This document shows positions 45,684 through 56,886 of a stretch of DNA of 64,000 nucleotides, piece after piece (within the stretch, counting starts at the first letter, position 1; each line of letters starts with the position of its first letter). The position numbers and the translations under genes were made by a program. The stretch is taken from contig OZ345377.1 in assembly GCA_977006965.1 (NCBI GenBank), positions 1,984,001 to 2,048,000 of the forward strand, in the 5' to 3' direction. The notes below the pieces were generated by a model. It searched no databases and was not told where the DNA came from. It saw only the letters and a program-made list of their open reading frames with translations. Source of the DNA: Phymatolithon calcareum (lineage: Eukaryota; Rhodophyta; Florideophyceae; Hapalidiales).

Positions 45684-46240
45684 ATGAATTTGACAAATGC
45701 AATCATGATTTTCCACGCTGGCACAGATCACTTGCCATGCCAGCCACCCAATGAGGAGAGCGAGGCTGAACGGCACAAGAATGCATCTGGCCCACTGTCC
45801 GCTAAGAATCTTCAGAAAATACTGAAAAACAAGGAAACTCGTCGCCAGGGTCCACTCCCACGCCGGGGCACAAAACGATTGTTTTTGCCGTGTTCTGACA
45901 CGCGGATGATGAAATTTAGCTTGCGGCAATTTTTAGAATTCCAATTAAAAAAACGGCAAAATAAGACAGCACACACCTCGCATTGAAGAGGATTGGCCCG
46001 GATTTGAAGAGGCGACTATTTGATTCGAAATCGTATCAAGCGGATTCAGAATTTGAAACCACGCGCCGCGCATCCGAAATACCGAATTCTCTCGCGACCG
46101 TGACAATTCTGTACATTTTGCACACTGCCGCGCACAGAGCACAACTGCAGCGATTCGGCACCATAGATTTCAGAGTGCCCTCGCAATTCCACTGGCGCAG
46201 CACAAGAGGCGCCGCGAATACTTTTGCGACAAGCTGCATC
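45684..46240 (+). pseudogene. Module X1, duplicated sequence of unknown function
   Basis: Peptide MNLTNAIMIFHAGTDHLPCQPPNEESEAERH (45684 onward) is matched by MYEFANAIMIFLAGTDHLLHRPSNEKSEAELY at 54575-54480 on the opposite strand. A second block, DLKRRLFDSKSYQADSEFET (about 46000-46070), is matched by RLKRRLFDTKSYQKDSVFET. The two blocks are in different frames in both copies, so it is either a spliced gene, a shared pseudogene or non-coding DNA. It lies about 720 bp beyond the 3' end of the bHLH gene, as in the other copy. Confidence 0.5.
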
Positions 46241-46249
46241 ATTTTCTGA

Positions 46250-46961
46250 TCTCAAGCTCGCGCGTCGCCGCACGCACTATACTTTCGGTTTTTCGTTATG
46301 GAGTCTCACCGTCGGAGAGATGTGGTGGGACGGATGGAACCGATGCCGCTTAGGTCTTGTGATCTTACATGTTATCCATGTTGATCTATCTTGGTTTGCT
46401 CGTTCGTAGCTTGTTTTGAGCACGGAATGTCGCCACATTTTTCCTGAAGACGAGCGGGTTTTCCAAGAGAAGTAGGTTATTGTCAGAAGAACGAGCTTTT
46501 TTATAGTTGGAAGAAACTGGCGTTTTTCATCAATAGTGTCCACATGGTGAGGAATCGAGCGACGAATTTCAGATCATGAGTCTTTTCAACTTTCAATGGT
46601 CATGATTCCAATAAGTTTGACGACCAAAACCAATTCTCCAGTTCCTTCCTTAACTCTCTTCAACTCGAGAATATTTAGGTCAGACTCGGCCGTTCAATCC
46701 CATCACGACCCTCCAACATCTGTATCATGTGATACGGAAACTGATTCACGATTCTCCAACTTGCGCCGGTATACGAGTGCAACTCAACTTGGCCTATAGA
46801 CCTGCACACAAGTATTTGATATCATCTACATCATTTACAAAGGGAAGTAAACCTCAAGCAGTAGATAAACCTACACTCTGTGTCGACGATCGACCACTGA
46901 TTATTTCTCACAAGCTGAATGTTTCTCACAAGCAAAGAGCACCAGCCTTCTCGCCAGAGAG
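46250..46961. other. Intergenic region, partly shared with the other duplication arm
   Basis: Just beyond the bHLH stop, minus-strand blocks TCAGCTTGTGAGAAATAATC and TCGATCGTCGACA resemble 53475-53520 after the second bHLH gene. No gene seen. Confidence 0.4.
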
Positions 46962-48239
46962 CTATCCAGACAGCGAGCTATCCTGGAGCTCACCTGCGTT
47001 ATTCATCTGCAACGTCCGATACGTCTCAAGCACGAACTTGGTAGCCTCGTCGACAATATCCGCCTTCTTATTAAGTTTCAAATTCGGTCTAGCCTTCCTG
47101 AGTGCACCCTTAAGCTTCTGCAATCCGCCATCAATTCTCAAGCGACTTGACCTTGTATGCGCGTTATGGCGCTCCTTCTTCTCCTTCTCCGTCAATTGAT
47201 TAAGCCTCGTCCTCGGTCGCGGGCGTCTTGCCTGTCCAAGTCTACGCAGAGGGCTCTCTGGATTAAACTCGCCATGAACAGCACCAAGACCCTGTGTGCC
47301 AAACAATGTTCCATTCACACCGCCTTGATGTTCCGTAATTTGGTCCATACCGGACGGACCGAGTTGCGTATGCGCGATCGCATCGTCACCGCCAATACCG
47401 TTCATGGGCACGGAGTTGGGATCGAATAATGACGGGACAAAGCTCATTCCGTCGCCGCCGCTGTTCGACCGGCTGTTTCCGGCGAGTCCCTGCAGTACGG
47501 AAGACGCACTGGGGCGACCGGATAAAGATGCAAAGTTGCGCATCGGAGGTTGGTATTGCGAAATGTGAGGGGCATGCAGGGGACCTTCAAACTTATTGGG
47601 AAGTTGCTGAGGTTCGAATCTTGTGCTACTCATATGAGGATGAAGGAATTTTGCGGTGCTGATCGGCGGATGTTCGACCTTGGGGTTGTTAAACCGATGT
47701 GCATATTGGTTGTACTGAGGTTGCTGATGGTTGTTGACATAAAGTTGGTGACCCTGCTCTCCATGCTGCTGGGATTGATTGTTCTGTGTCTGATGCTGCA
47801 AGGGCTGAAGGTGGGATTGATGCTGCGGCTTGTGGTGCGTAACATGATGTTGCGAGGTATGGTCCTGTTGAGCACTGTTAATAATCGAGGTCGCAGACGT
47901 GTTTGCACCTTGAGCGGTCGCTTCGGTGTGTCTTGCCGCAAACTGCGGTTGCGTAGATCGCGAAGGGGCGCCATGAACGGAGTGGACGCGATGCATCTGC
48001 TCAATTGAAAACGGGGATTGTATCGGCTGGTGGGATGCATTGTGCAAATTGGGTTGTCCCTGAAACAAGGGTGCCGAAGCAGTCTCAATTGGCTCCGAGA
48101 AGACCTGATTGTTGTTCTGTTGTTGCACCGAGGAGACCGGAGCGTGATGACGCAGAACTTCAGCGCGAGCGCGCTCAATGTAAGCGGCGGGTGCTTCCGC
48201 AGTTGTCGCGGGCGGAGCGTGATGAGTGGAGAGTTTCAT
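46962..48239 (-). CDS. bHLH transcription factor, copy 1 (425 aa)
   Basis: Start chosen at ATG 48239 (MKLSTHHAPP); the frame is open further upstream but without ATG. The protein is nuclear by inference, with a long Gln/His/Asn-rich middle (residues about 100-230) typical of activation or low-complexity regions. The bHLH lies at the C-terminus (about 352-411): basic KEKKERHNAHTRSSRLRI, helix 1 DGGLQKLKGAL, loop RKARPNLKL, helix 2 NKKADIVDEATKFVLETYRTL. The glutamate that contacts E-box DNA in classical bHLHs (HNxxER) is Thr here (HNAHTR). Single exon, no lesions. The paralogue is at 52479-53453. Confidence 0.85.
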   Translation of the reverse strand: MKLSTHHAPPATTAEAPAAYIERARAEVLRHHAPVSSVQQQNNNQVFSEPIETASAPLFQGQPNLHNASHQPIQSPFSIEQMHRVHSVHGAPSRSTQPQFAARHTEATAQGANTSATSIINSAQQDHTSQHHVTHHKPQHQSHLQPLQHQTQNNQSQQHGEQGHQLYVNNHQQPQYNQYAHRFNNPKVEHPPISTAKFLHPHMSSTRFEPQQLPNKFEGPLHAPHISQYQPPMRNFASLSGRPSASSVLQGLAGNSRSNSGGDGMSFVPSLFDPNSVPMNGIGGDDAIAHTQLGPSGMDQITEHQGGVNGTLFGTQGLGAVHGEFNPESPLRRLGQARRPRPRTRLNQLTEKEKKERHNAHTRSSRLRIDGGLQKLKGALRKARPNLKLNKKADIVDEATKFVLETYRTLQMNNAGELQDSSLSG

Positions 48240-51200
48240 GGTGCGTCGGCGAGCGAATGATCGGGATTCGTGGGAGACGCGCGACGATCGGATCAGATGG
48301 TTGGAGTAGTCGCGTGTTGCCTTGGACGGCGTCGTTCGCGGAAGGGCGATCCGTGCAAACACTTGAGAGACGAGGTTAGTTGCGAAACTGGAATTGGTGC
48401 TTGCGACAGTCTGTGAGAAGCGTCGAGGAAGGGGTTGACTGCAAATGATGTGAATGGAATCAAAACGCAGCACGATGATCGGTCGGGAACGAGAACGAGC
48501 GTGGAGGGAATTGGGTTAAGTCGATGAAGAAGACGCGGACGGCGAGGGAACGAGCACCAAAGTGGCTGCACACACACACGATGAGACCGCTCGGACACAA
48601 CGCGGGCGAGCTCACGGATAACTCGAGAGATGTTTGTCGAAGTCGCGCGGCAGAGGTGTTGTTGTCGGAGAGAGAATTCGCGAGGGCGACGCGGGCGGCG
48701 AGCGGAGTGAATGTCGCTCTTGCGACCGAGGGGCGTGGCGAGGGGAACGGTTGGGGATGTTTTAAGCGGTCGTAAAAGTCACTGAACCTCTCTTACCTGG
48801 GTGGGTGAACATAGCTGAAGGTGTCTGTTGGAACAACATTGCAATTGATTGTTTTGTAGTTATTTTTATACACCTTGTGGAACATGTAGGTTGCAACATT
48901 CCACAAATACCGTGGTCCGGAGGACGTTCGATAAGTGCTTGGATCGTCGTATTTTCCGCGCAGCCGGGCGCCGTGTCGGCGAGATGGACCATATGTGCAT
49001 GGGGGCGTGGGAGATTTTAGTCGGACCAAATTTTGCAGGGTCTCCTCTCCAGGAAATTTAATTGGAAAAGGGGGAGCGTGTTATGGCGGTCTCGAGGACC
49101 GCAAAATGTATGGGTTGTCTTTGGTCCGTCACGCAGGGTTTTGCCTGCCATGCGACGTTGACTTCGAGACAGACGGACGTGAGTGGAGAGCGCGACGTTT
49201 ACAACTGTGTGCGCAAAAACGAAGGGGACCGACAGACAAAATTCGTTGGAAGGAACGAAGCTCAGGCTTAGGTTGGACCTCGTGATGTGCCAGCGTGTCC
49301 CTTTTGCAAGACCGAAACGTGTACAGTATACTTCTGCACACCACCGGTGTACAGTACGCTCTGCACAGAAAAAATAAATAAAATAGTTGAAAATGCAAAA
49401 AGCTGTACTGGAACATAAACAAAGACAATTTACACAAGGTAAAATTTAAGATTAAAATCAGTTTAAACGAAGTGGTGTGCGAGCGAAACGGGGCTCGATT
49501 ACTTTACTGTACAGCTGATATCGAGATTTCTGTTGGACAAACCGATGAATGAAGTGGACAAAACCGTTAAAAATGCGACATTGATCAGCTTCGTCGAACA
49601 CGAAACTCGAGTCGACAAAAGAAATACTGTACAAAGCTTTTGCAACATCAGGAAGGTGGGCTCAATAAAGCACATCTCTCCTTTGCGTAAAGCTGTGCAT
49701 CAACTGTACTGTAACGTCTCTATCGCGCGGACTTGAAGAGGACATGGATGCAGATGAGCCCATCGCAGGATCGGATGCACGCCGCAGAGTTGCTTCAGTT
49801 GCAAACTATTGCAAACATGATGATGATCATGACAGCGTTGCGCGTGAGAGTGCTAATTATTAGCGTTCTCACGCACAACACTGTCATGATGATCATGTCC
49901 AATGCAATTCAAGATAAACGACTCTTCATAAAAAACTCATTCCTCTACGCATATCCTGTATCCTATCTCAGTAACCGGACGTGCTTTTTACTACGCCGTA
50001 TAATACGACGATCTAGATGAGTTTGCTCCAGCGTTGTGGGATGTGGAACATTGATCGCTCATCTCCGAGATGCTCATCATCACTATGTCGAGCTTGATTA
50101 AATTTTGGAAAAGTTTGCTTTCAAATCGTTCTGCTTTTGGAAAGCCCAATCTCAGGTTGGAACATGTAGCGCACAATCAATAGATCATGTTGATCACTGC
50201 AGCCTCAGCAGCCTGCTGAGTTTGTTTGCGCTCTCGCGAAAAAGAAGCGAACTCGAGACCAGACCAGTTCTGCGCACTCCGATAGAAAACGGTCCACACT
50301 ATTGGAGCACCCTCTGCACACGTATCTTTACAACAGAAACTCGATACTGTGCAATGAGGAATACCAATACGTTGAACGTGACAATGATCATGATCTTGAT
50401 AAGTGCCAAATTCTAGTTCGGGTCCGCATAGAGAGCAAATTGGCGATGAGCCGCGAAGAAGCAAGATGCTGGGCTACTAAATCTGAAAAGAGAAGCCCAC
50501 GCCAATGCACTGTGAGCGCCATCTGTACTGTGTACAGACTCATCTTTGTATGCTGAGCGCGCTCATTCGAAGTCTCCCAATCTCCCACGTATCCCTTCCT
50601 TTATTGCGTCCAAGAACTGCCCTGACTCCTGCATGTCACAAATTTTTGTCGAAGAAGGTATTGAAAGCTTTGCACCTTGTTTACACACTTTTGTTTTTTA
50701 GCTCTCAGAAATGACCGTAAACTGCATTTTGAGATCTCCGTAACCAGAACTTAAGAAGCAGACTGTTTTCCTCACAACGGTCTTACTTCGCTCGCGTTTC
50801 GAACCCTTTGAAACCTCAGGAAGGGAATAACATTCCTCCCAACAGACAGACCACATTCGCAACCATAGACACTCAGCCTGCGATTAGCACTACCCAACTG
50901 TTCACCATTATCACTTGAATCTGCATTTCCCAGAGTTTTCACGTCCAAAGACGTTGCAAAAATCCTACGCCTAGCACACCGGCATTCCATTCGAAATTTG
51001 TCTCACCAGAGGAATCTCAATGCCTCTGTATGGCGAATTCTAGAGCTTCATTTGTCGTGTTTGGACGGAAACAGAAAGTACACAGCCATAATGCAGGTTT
51101 ACTCTAATGCTACCTTTCTCAAGGATGGTGCGCAGCTAGACCAGAATATTAAAGACGGAACAGGGCACTTCCTAATAATAAGAGATTTCATGCACTCATG

Positions 51201-52478
51201 AAAAACAGCTACCCGGTGAATTGCGTATCGAATGAAAATATGTTTACTGAGGATAGCTCATTTGCAAAACGAGAATCTGAAGAGCTCTTGATCCTTGTCT
51301 GGGGTATCAACAACAGGGGCATAGAAAAGAAGGCATCGAGTGGTGTGCCGCAATGCTCAGGGGAGCTGGAACAGAGAACAGAAGGAGATGAGAGAAGGTA
51401 ACGAGATGACCAGCTACCGTGAACATCCTAAATGGTTTCCAATCCGGGTTATCCCTTTGAAGGACGGCGGCTGAAGATTGGATGGGTTGAGATATTGACG
51501 TTAAGCAACCAGAAGGTCTGCATTTTGTGCAGCTTTGGAGTCTTTGTGACGTCACGTACCACTCGTATATGTTAAAGTCTACTGTAGCCGTAAGGCTGTG
51601 TAGTTGTTCTAGGACAACTTCAAAAACCTGCAATAAAGTAAAAGATGAAATCGGCCTCCTTGTTTCCCTGACCTCCTTCTGTTTAAAGAAATGAGAATAG
51701 TTTCCCCCTTTGATGTCCCTCAGGGGATGACAGGATGATTTTTCTACAAATTATGAATTTTGTTGCCCTCAGAATAACAAACACTGCACCAGACGGTATA
51801 AAGTCAAGCATTTTGGCACTCGAGAAAGCTTTGAATTGTAAGTCTCCACTTTATACCACTTTTAAAACGTACTGGAATCTCCAAGGTCAATCATTCGCTG
51901 GACTGTCACGTGCAGAGAAGAGAGCATTAATTGCCCGAACGTATCACTTCATGCTAAGATGAGCAGAAATCTCATCCATTTCTTAGTCTGATATACCAGC
52001 GTGCTTAGAAAATCTTACAAGCGCACAATGAAAATAGTTTCTAGACAGGGCCTTGAAATATGTGGTATAGGCTTGTCCCCTAGCAGAAGAACAATTCTAG
52101 GACACAACAGGATATTATTTTATCTTGATATGTTCCGCGACGGTATGTGCGAATTATCTGAATTATTGCAAGCTCCTTGGGCTAAAATGCTTCCGAAGCT
52201 TGACTGTCAGGTCAGTATGCTCTAGCCGTCAGCAGTGAGCTGACTGTACGTTGCGGGAAGGACCTTTAGGCTAGCTTATCATACGAGCATGTATCATACG
52301 GTTGGGACAGACAGACTATTGGTTGCAATAGTCTTGGCCCGTAAGGTTGGCCTGTTCTGTCAGGAAGAATCGGTTAGCTCGGCGCATCAGTTGAACATCC
52401 ACCTAGGGTTCTCGGAGCTCAATAGTCTTCGTTCATCTAGGGACAGCGCAGTGGAGAGCAAAGCCACTTCATCGCTTC
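48240..52478. other. Spacer between the inverted arms
   Basis: No recognisable protein-coding gene. Short frames occur (48524-48775, 49062-49271, 51735-51962) without homology. Both bHLH genes point away from this spacer, so their promoters should lie in it. A long inverted repeat occupies 49820-49895. Confidence 0.4.
49820..49895. repeat. Long hairpin, arms about 37 nt
   Basis: Arms 49820-49856 and 49859-49895 are nearly complementary, with scattered mismatches or wobbles and almost no loop (GCTAATTATTAGC at the apex). It lies close to the midpoint of the inverted duplication. It could be a small-RNA precursor, a cruciform or a foldback element. Confidence 0.65.
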
Positions 52479-53453
52479 ATGGGATCATCAGGAGTGGACA
52501 CGACCTTTCCCCACCCCGAAATGAAGAGCGCCGACGCCAATCATGGTGATCTTTCGCGAGCTTCGCAACCGCTCATTGCTCCAAGGTTCGACGGAGCGAC
52601 GGCTCAAGGTGCGAATTCGTCTTCAATGGCCATTCTGCATGATGTCAATATAAACCGGACGTCACTGCCCCTTTTCTCGTGGAGCGACAAGCGGAATATT
52701 CTTGATCATGCGCTACAAGACCAAGCAACTAATGATATCACGCAGCAGCATGTTCAAGACGTGCAGCCTCAGTACGGCAACGGAATTCAAGAGACTCAAG
52801 GCATCCAGTTTGCGCATCGGTATAATATCCCCAGGTTCAATTATCGGTCTAACTTTATCCACCCTCAAGAAAATCCGACAGTGTGTGAGCTTCCGCAACT
52901 TCGCGAAAAGATTGACGGTCGTCTGACGTTTCCGTCTATGCCTCCATACCGGACTCCGATTGACAACCTTTCAGCACCGATGCAGAGTCATGGCGTCGGA
53001 TCAATGCCCTCTGGTTTCCTTGCGTGGTACACGCAAATGAACGCGACCAGTAACTCGGATGGAATGGAGAGCAATACCAATCATGAAGTGGAAGTTGCTC
53101 ATGGAAATACGTTTGGTGAACAGGGCTTTGGTGCAATTCGGACAGAGCTCAATCCGAACGACGCAATTCGACGCCTCGGGCAGACAAGACGTCGGCCGGC
53201 AAGGACCAAGTTGAGTGGGCTGACGCCGGCGCAGAAGAGGGATCGGCACAACGAGCATACAAAAGCAAGCCGCTTGAGAGTTGATTTCGGGTTGAAGAAA
53301 CTCAAGGGTACCCTTGGGAAGGCGAGGCCACATTTGAAACTTACGACGAAGGCGGAAATTCTTGCACAGGCGGAGAAGTATGTGAAAGAGACCCACGCGA
53401 TGTTGCAGGTGAACGACACCGGTGAGCCACACGATAGCCCTCTGTCTGGATGA
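52479..53453 (+). CDS. bHLH transcription factor, copy 2 (324 aa)
   Basis: ATG at 52479, TGA at 53451-53453; a second ATG at 52521 is possible. The C-terminal bHLH (residues about 251-310) has basic QKRDRHNEHTKASRLRV, helix 1 FGLKKLKGTL, loop GKARPHLKL and helix 2 TTKAEILAQAEKYVKETHAML. Thr again replaces the E-box-contacting Glu. Colinear blocks with copy 1 (ATAQGAN, FAHR, FGEQGFGAIRTELNPNDAIRRLGQ, C-terminal DSPLSG) show paralogy. It lacks about 120 N-terminal residues and most of the Gln-rich region. The open frame argues for selection or a recent duplication. Confidence 0.82.
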   Translation: MGSSGVDTTFPHPEMKSADANHGDLSRASQPLIAPRFDGATAQGANSSSMAILHDVNINRTSLPLFSWSDKRNILDHALQDQATNDITQQHVQDVQPQYGNGIQETQGIQFAHRYNIPRFNYRSNFIHPQENPTVCELPQLREKIDGRLTFPSMPPYRTPIDNLSAPMQSHGVGSMPSGFLAWYTQMNATSNSDGMESNTNHEVEVAHGNTFGEQGFGAIRTELNPNDAIRRLGQTRRRPARTKLSGLTPAQKRDRHNEHTKASRLRVDFGLKKLKGTLGKARPHLKLTTKAEILAQAEKYVKETHAMLQVNDTGEPHDSPLSG

Positions 53454-54180
53454 CGACAGTTATTTTGTTTTTTCAGCTTATGCAAAACCATTATTGTTCG
53501 ATCGTCACATTAGAAGTGTAGCTTACTCTCGAGATATCTTTCCCTTTCTTCTGGATGTAATGTAAATGAACAGTTTATTTCTCAAGACTTTTTGCTCAGT
53601 TACACGGCTCTCACAGGCCTTCGCAAGTGAGAGAACATGGGATCAGTTTCGTCATCACATAAGACGGAGCTCGAAGGTTCGGGATGGGGTTGAAGGGGCA
53701 AGTGTGATCCCAGTATGCTGGAGCTGAGGAGACTTGACTGGATATTTGGCAACGCGTTAGTAGTGGTATATCAGTACCAATGCTTTCATTGATCATGGCC
53801 ACGACACAACTGTGGAGGTGGACCATCTAGACTGAGCTCGCTGAGTGAGCAGATACTCAATTCGTTCCGACGATGGAAAGCATTTTGTAGCAAAACTTTT
53901 CTGTCTTGGAAAACCCAACGCGCTCTCAAAGAACATGTATTGATTTTATCGTTCTAAGAACAATTATCCTTAAAGCGTTTACCAAGATTGATCAAAAAGG
54001 ATCACGTGGACAATCACAAGACCTAAGCGGCATCGGTTCAATCCGTCCCTCCCCTCTCCGGCAGTGGGACTCCAGACTGCGCGCCGACGCGCGAGATTGA
54101 ACAAGAATGCCTAAGCACACGTGTAATCACCCGGGGGGATCACTGCAGTTGTTCTCAGTGTGTGGCAGTCGAAATAAACT

Positions 54181-54575
54181 TTACTGTACTGTACTGTACA
54201 GTGCTGTCACGGTCGCGAGAGAACGCGCTATTTCAGATGCGGGGCGAGGGGTTTCAAATACTGAATCCTTTTGATATGATTTCGTGTCAAATAGTCGCCT
54301 CTTCAAACGGGTGCCGGAAATTTGGAGCTGCCAAGTGAGTTCTCCCTTTTTGGCAATTTTTACAGCAATTGCGTAAGCTACCCTTGGGAGTGGACCGCGG
54401 CGAATCGTTTCTAAGTTTTCCAATATTTTTTGAAGGGTCGACCCTTCCTATACGACGGCGGCCCATTTGTTTCTGTGCCGTACAGTTCAGCCTCGCTCTT
54501 TTCATTGGATGGCCGATGTAGCAAGTGATCTGTGCCAGCGAGGAAAATCATGATGGCGTTTGCAAATTCATACAT
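54181..54575 (-). pseudogene. Module X2, inverted copy of X1
   Basis: See X1 for matched peptides. One frame runs 54575 to 54411 and stops at TAG; the homologous second block continues in a different frame from 54423 to 54181. The spacing from the bHLH stop (about 720 bp) equals that of the other arm. A TACTG repeat at 54182-54201 marks the end of similarity. Confidence 0.5.
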
Positions 54576-54632
54576 GTCACGACAACAGGGCCAGGATATT
54601 GTAGTGGAACACTGTATGATATTGAATAGTTC

Positions 54633-54688
54633 CACATTGAGACGAACGTGTCTTGCATTAACATGCAAGACATGTTCGTCTCAATGTG
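54633..54688. ncRNA. 26 bp near-perfect hairpin, possible small-RNA precursor
   Basis: Arms 54633-54658 and 54663-54688 pair over 26 bp with a single G:U wobble (as plus-strand RNA) and a 4 nt TAAC loop. It lies about 60 bp from X2. The stem is long enough for a miRNA-like or siRNA precursor, but a simple foldback repeat cannot be excluded. Calling it ncRNA is inference from structure only. Confidence 0.4.
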
Positions 54689-54858
54689 AAAAACAATTGT
54701 TTTAGGACATGTTCCCCGGTGCGCGTACACCAAACAGAAGTTTGCGCGCTTATACCGCCAGTCAGTGCACTGGACGGAAGTTAAGGCCGGAGTATTCTTT
54801 ACTGTACGAGACAGAGAAATAAAATATATTATTTACTTGAATGCTCCTTCCCGTTTGG

Positions 54859-54970
54859 ACTCTTCAATAGACAGAATCCAGTCAAAACGTCTTGGCACTA
54901 GGAAAGTTGCCCCAAGCGTCAGCAGATGCGTTGGTAACTTTTAAATAAATATCTACCTTTCTTCTTGTTA
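54859..54970 (+). mobile_element. Family B stub, 112 bp
   Basis: TSD TTCCCGTTTGG (54848-54858 and 54971-54981). 3' UTR only, with TTTTAAATAAA and a CTTTCTTCTTG tail. Confidence 0.9.
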
Positions 54971-55184
54971 TTCCCGTTTGGGGTTGGCAAGCAGTGCCTG
55001 TTTTTTCCTCCACTAAATATATCATTTATAAGTTTTGTATGCAATAGTTCGCACACATTGCGCTTTCGAGATTCACAACAAGAGAGTACGTCCATGCTGT
55101 GTGGCCTTTCTCACAATTACAGCCACAATAAGAAACTCTTCACGAGACAGAACAACCAAGAAAGACCAAGTCCGTGACGGAAGA

Positions 55185-55255
55185 CCATCGCAAAGTTGCC
55201 CCGAGCGTTTGCAGATGCGTTAGTAACTGTTATATAAAACCCCCACTTCTTGTTT
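55185..55255 (+). mobile_element. Family B stub, old
   Basis: CAAAGTTGCCCCGAGCGTTT and GCAGATGCGTTAGTAACTG match the family B 3' end; the tail is decayed. Confidence 0.65.
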
Positions 55256-55804
55256 TTCACTGGACAGAATCAAGCTAAATTTCCCTGGGACCCGAAAAGT
55301 TTCCCGAAGCATCAGGCAGATAAGTGGTAAGTTATAATTTTCTTCTTCCAAGATATTGTGGAATACCTTGAAATCAAGTGAAGTCAATGTTCGAACATTG
55401 ACATCTTCGGTGCATCTAAAACTCACCAGCTGTAGACATTCTATGCTTGAAAGTGGGCAAAGGACGGCGAAAATCAGAGAGGAAGTACAGTTATAGCAGA
55501 ACAGATCCGCGGTCATCGTGTGACAATGTCGTAAAGCTCAGGTTCTTCAACCTGATGCTCGTTGTTCAAGAACGTTTTGGAGATCACCTTCTGATTTATT
55601 GAATGAAATAAATCCTCTAAACCTGGACCGGCGGAATCGCGTGAATCAATAGTATTCGTTGGTTTGTACTTTGCTGTCGAGCGCCGTCAAAGGATGACTT
55701 GGGCACCTTTTATAGTGTTTGTTAAAGATGCTCGCTGTCCACCACACATCCGAAATACGCCCTATGAATTCCCTTAGTGTCATCGATTGTTGTAATTCAT
55801 CAAG

Positions 55805-55863
55805 AAGAATAATACATTTGAGTTTTTATTCAAAAGTTACGAACGCATCTACTGACCCTTCGC
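55805..55863 (-). mobile_element. Family B stub, 59 bp
   Basis: TSD AATTCATCAAG (55794-55804 and 55864-55874). Only the last few dozen bases of the family B end are present. The shortest insertion in the window. Confidence 0.82.
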
Positions 55864-56596
55864 AATTCATCAAGCACAATTTCAAGTCGATCACCCCTTT
55901 TATGTCCTCCCGGTTGGCTTGCCCTTGAACTACTTGCGTATGCGACAGATAAGATAATACTAGCATGTTGAGAAGGACCATGGCGAAAGAAGGAAAGTTC
56001 CTGGAGAAACCGCCACAGATAAGAAATTCAGAATAGCTTCAAGCAACAACTAATGACATTGCAGCAATGGAAACCAGCAAACCGTTTCATGAAGCGATGA
56101 AGCACAAAGTAGCGCACCAGTCTACAGAAGCACTTCAATCAATATTCCTGACAAAGGAAGGAGAGAGCCTTGAATCGAATAGAAAGAGGGAAATATCGTA
56201 GGGCACGGCAAGAGAGCTCCCTGCAATACTTAAATATCCACAACTGAAACACAGGCAACTCGCGGTTCAGTACGCCTTTGGAAGATTTCCGCAAGTGTCT
56301 ACAACATTTATGGCGGATATATTCCGAAATGGAGATCCTGGATCGCAACTTATCAGCCTCTGAACTCAGGGAAGAAGACAGAGCGGCAACCGAGAAGGCG
56401 CTAGATGACCTTTTGGTCACCAGCAAAAGCATCATCGAGAGTATGCAGAATGAAGAAGACCTCCACTGAAAGAAGAAGCGACGCTTCGAAAACTGTTTGG
56501 AAGAGTTATCAAAAACAATCGAGTACATGCTAGTGGCTCAGGTAGAATACCGGACATAAGAGTAGAGCCGCCATAGTGAGGGTAGCACCTGAAGAA

Positions 56597-56697
56597 GAAG
56601 AATTTTTAGACAACGCGAAAGTAGTATATGGGAAGCTGCTCTGGTGTCGGCGACTCTGGCGTTGAGGGCTTCTAAAATAAAAACTTACAATTTCCCC
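56597..56697 (+). mobile_element. Family C stub
   Basis: GTTGAGGGCTTCTAAAATAA and the ACTTACAATTTCCCC end. Flanked by CCTGAAGAA (56588-56596, 56698-56706), 9 bp. It sits at the edge of the B stub. Confidence 0.78.
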
Positions 56698-56706
56698 CCT
56701 GAAGAA

Positions 56707-56886
56707 AGAGAAAGGTAGATTTTTATTTAAAAGTTACCAATGCATCTGCTGACGCTTGAGGCAACTTTCCTAGTGCTAAGAGGTTTTGGCTGGATTCTGT
56801 ATCTTGAAGAGTTTCTTTTTCATTGGTGTAATACGATTCAGTGGGGCACAAAAACTCACCTCTGGTCTCTGCTGGGACTTCGAGGG
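56707..56886 (-). mobile_element. Family B stub inside D2
   Basis: Family B 3' UTR in reverse, with hairpin. The outer duplication is GAGGGTAGCACCTGA (56578-56592) and GAGGGTAGTAGCTGA (56887-56901), two mismatches. Confidence 0.82.

Noticed and set aside
45504-45929. 141-codon minus-strand frame with hydrophobic stretches opposite X1
   Set aside because: The matching antisense frame in X2 has a stop, whereas the sense block NAIMIF.AGTDHL stays open in both copies.
46962-48473. 78-residue N-terminal extension of bHLH-1
   Set aside because: The extension begins at a GTG with no ATG before MKLSTHH, so it is probably 5' UTR.
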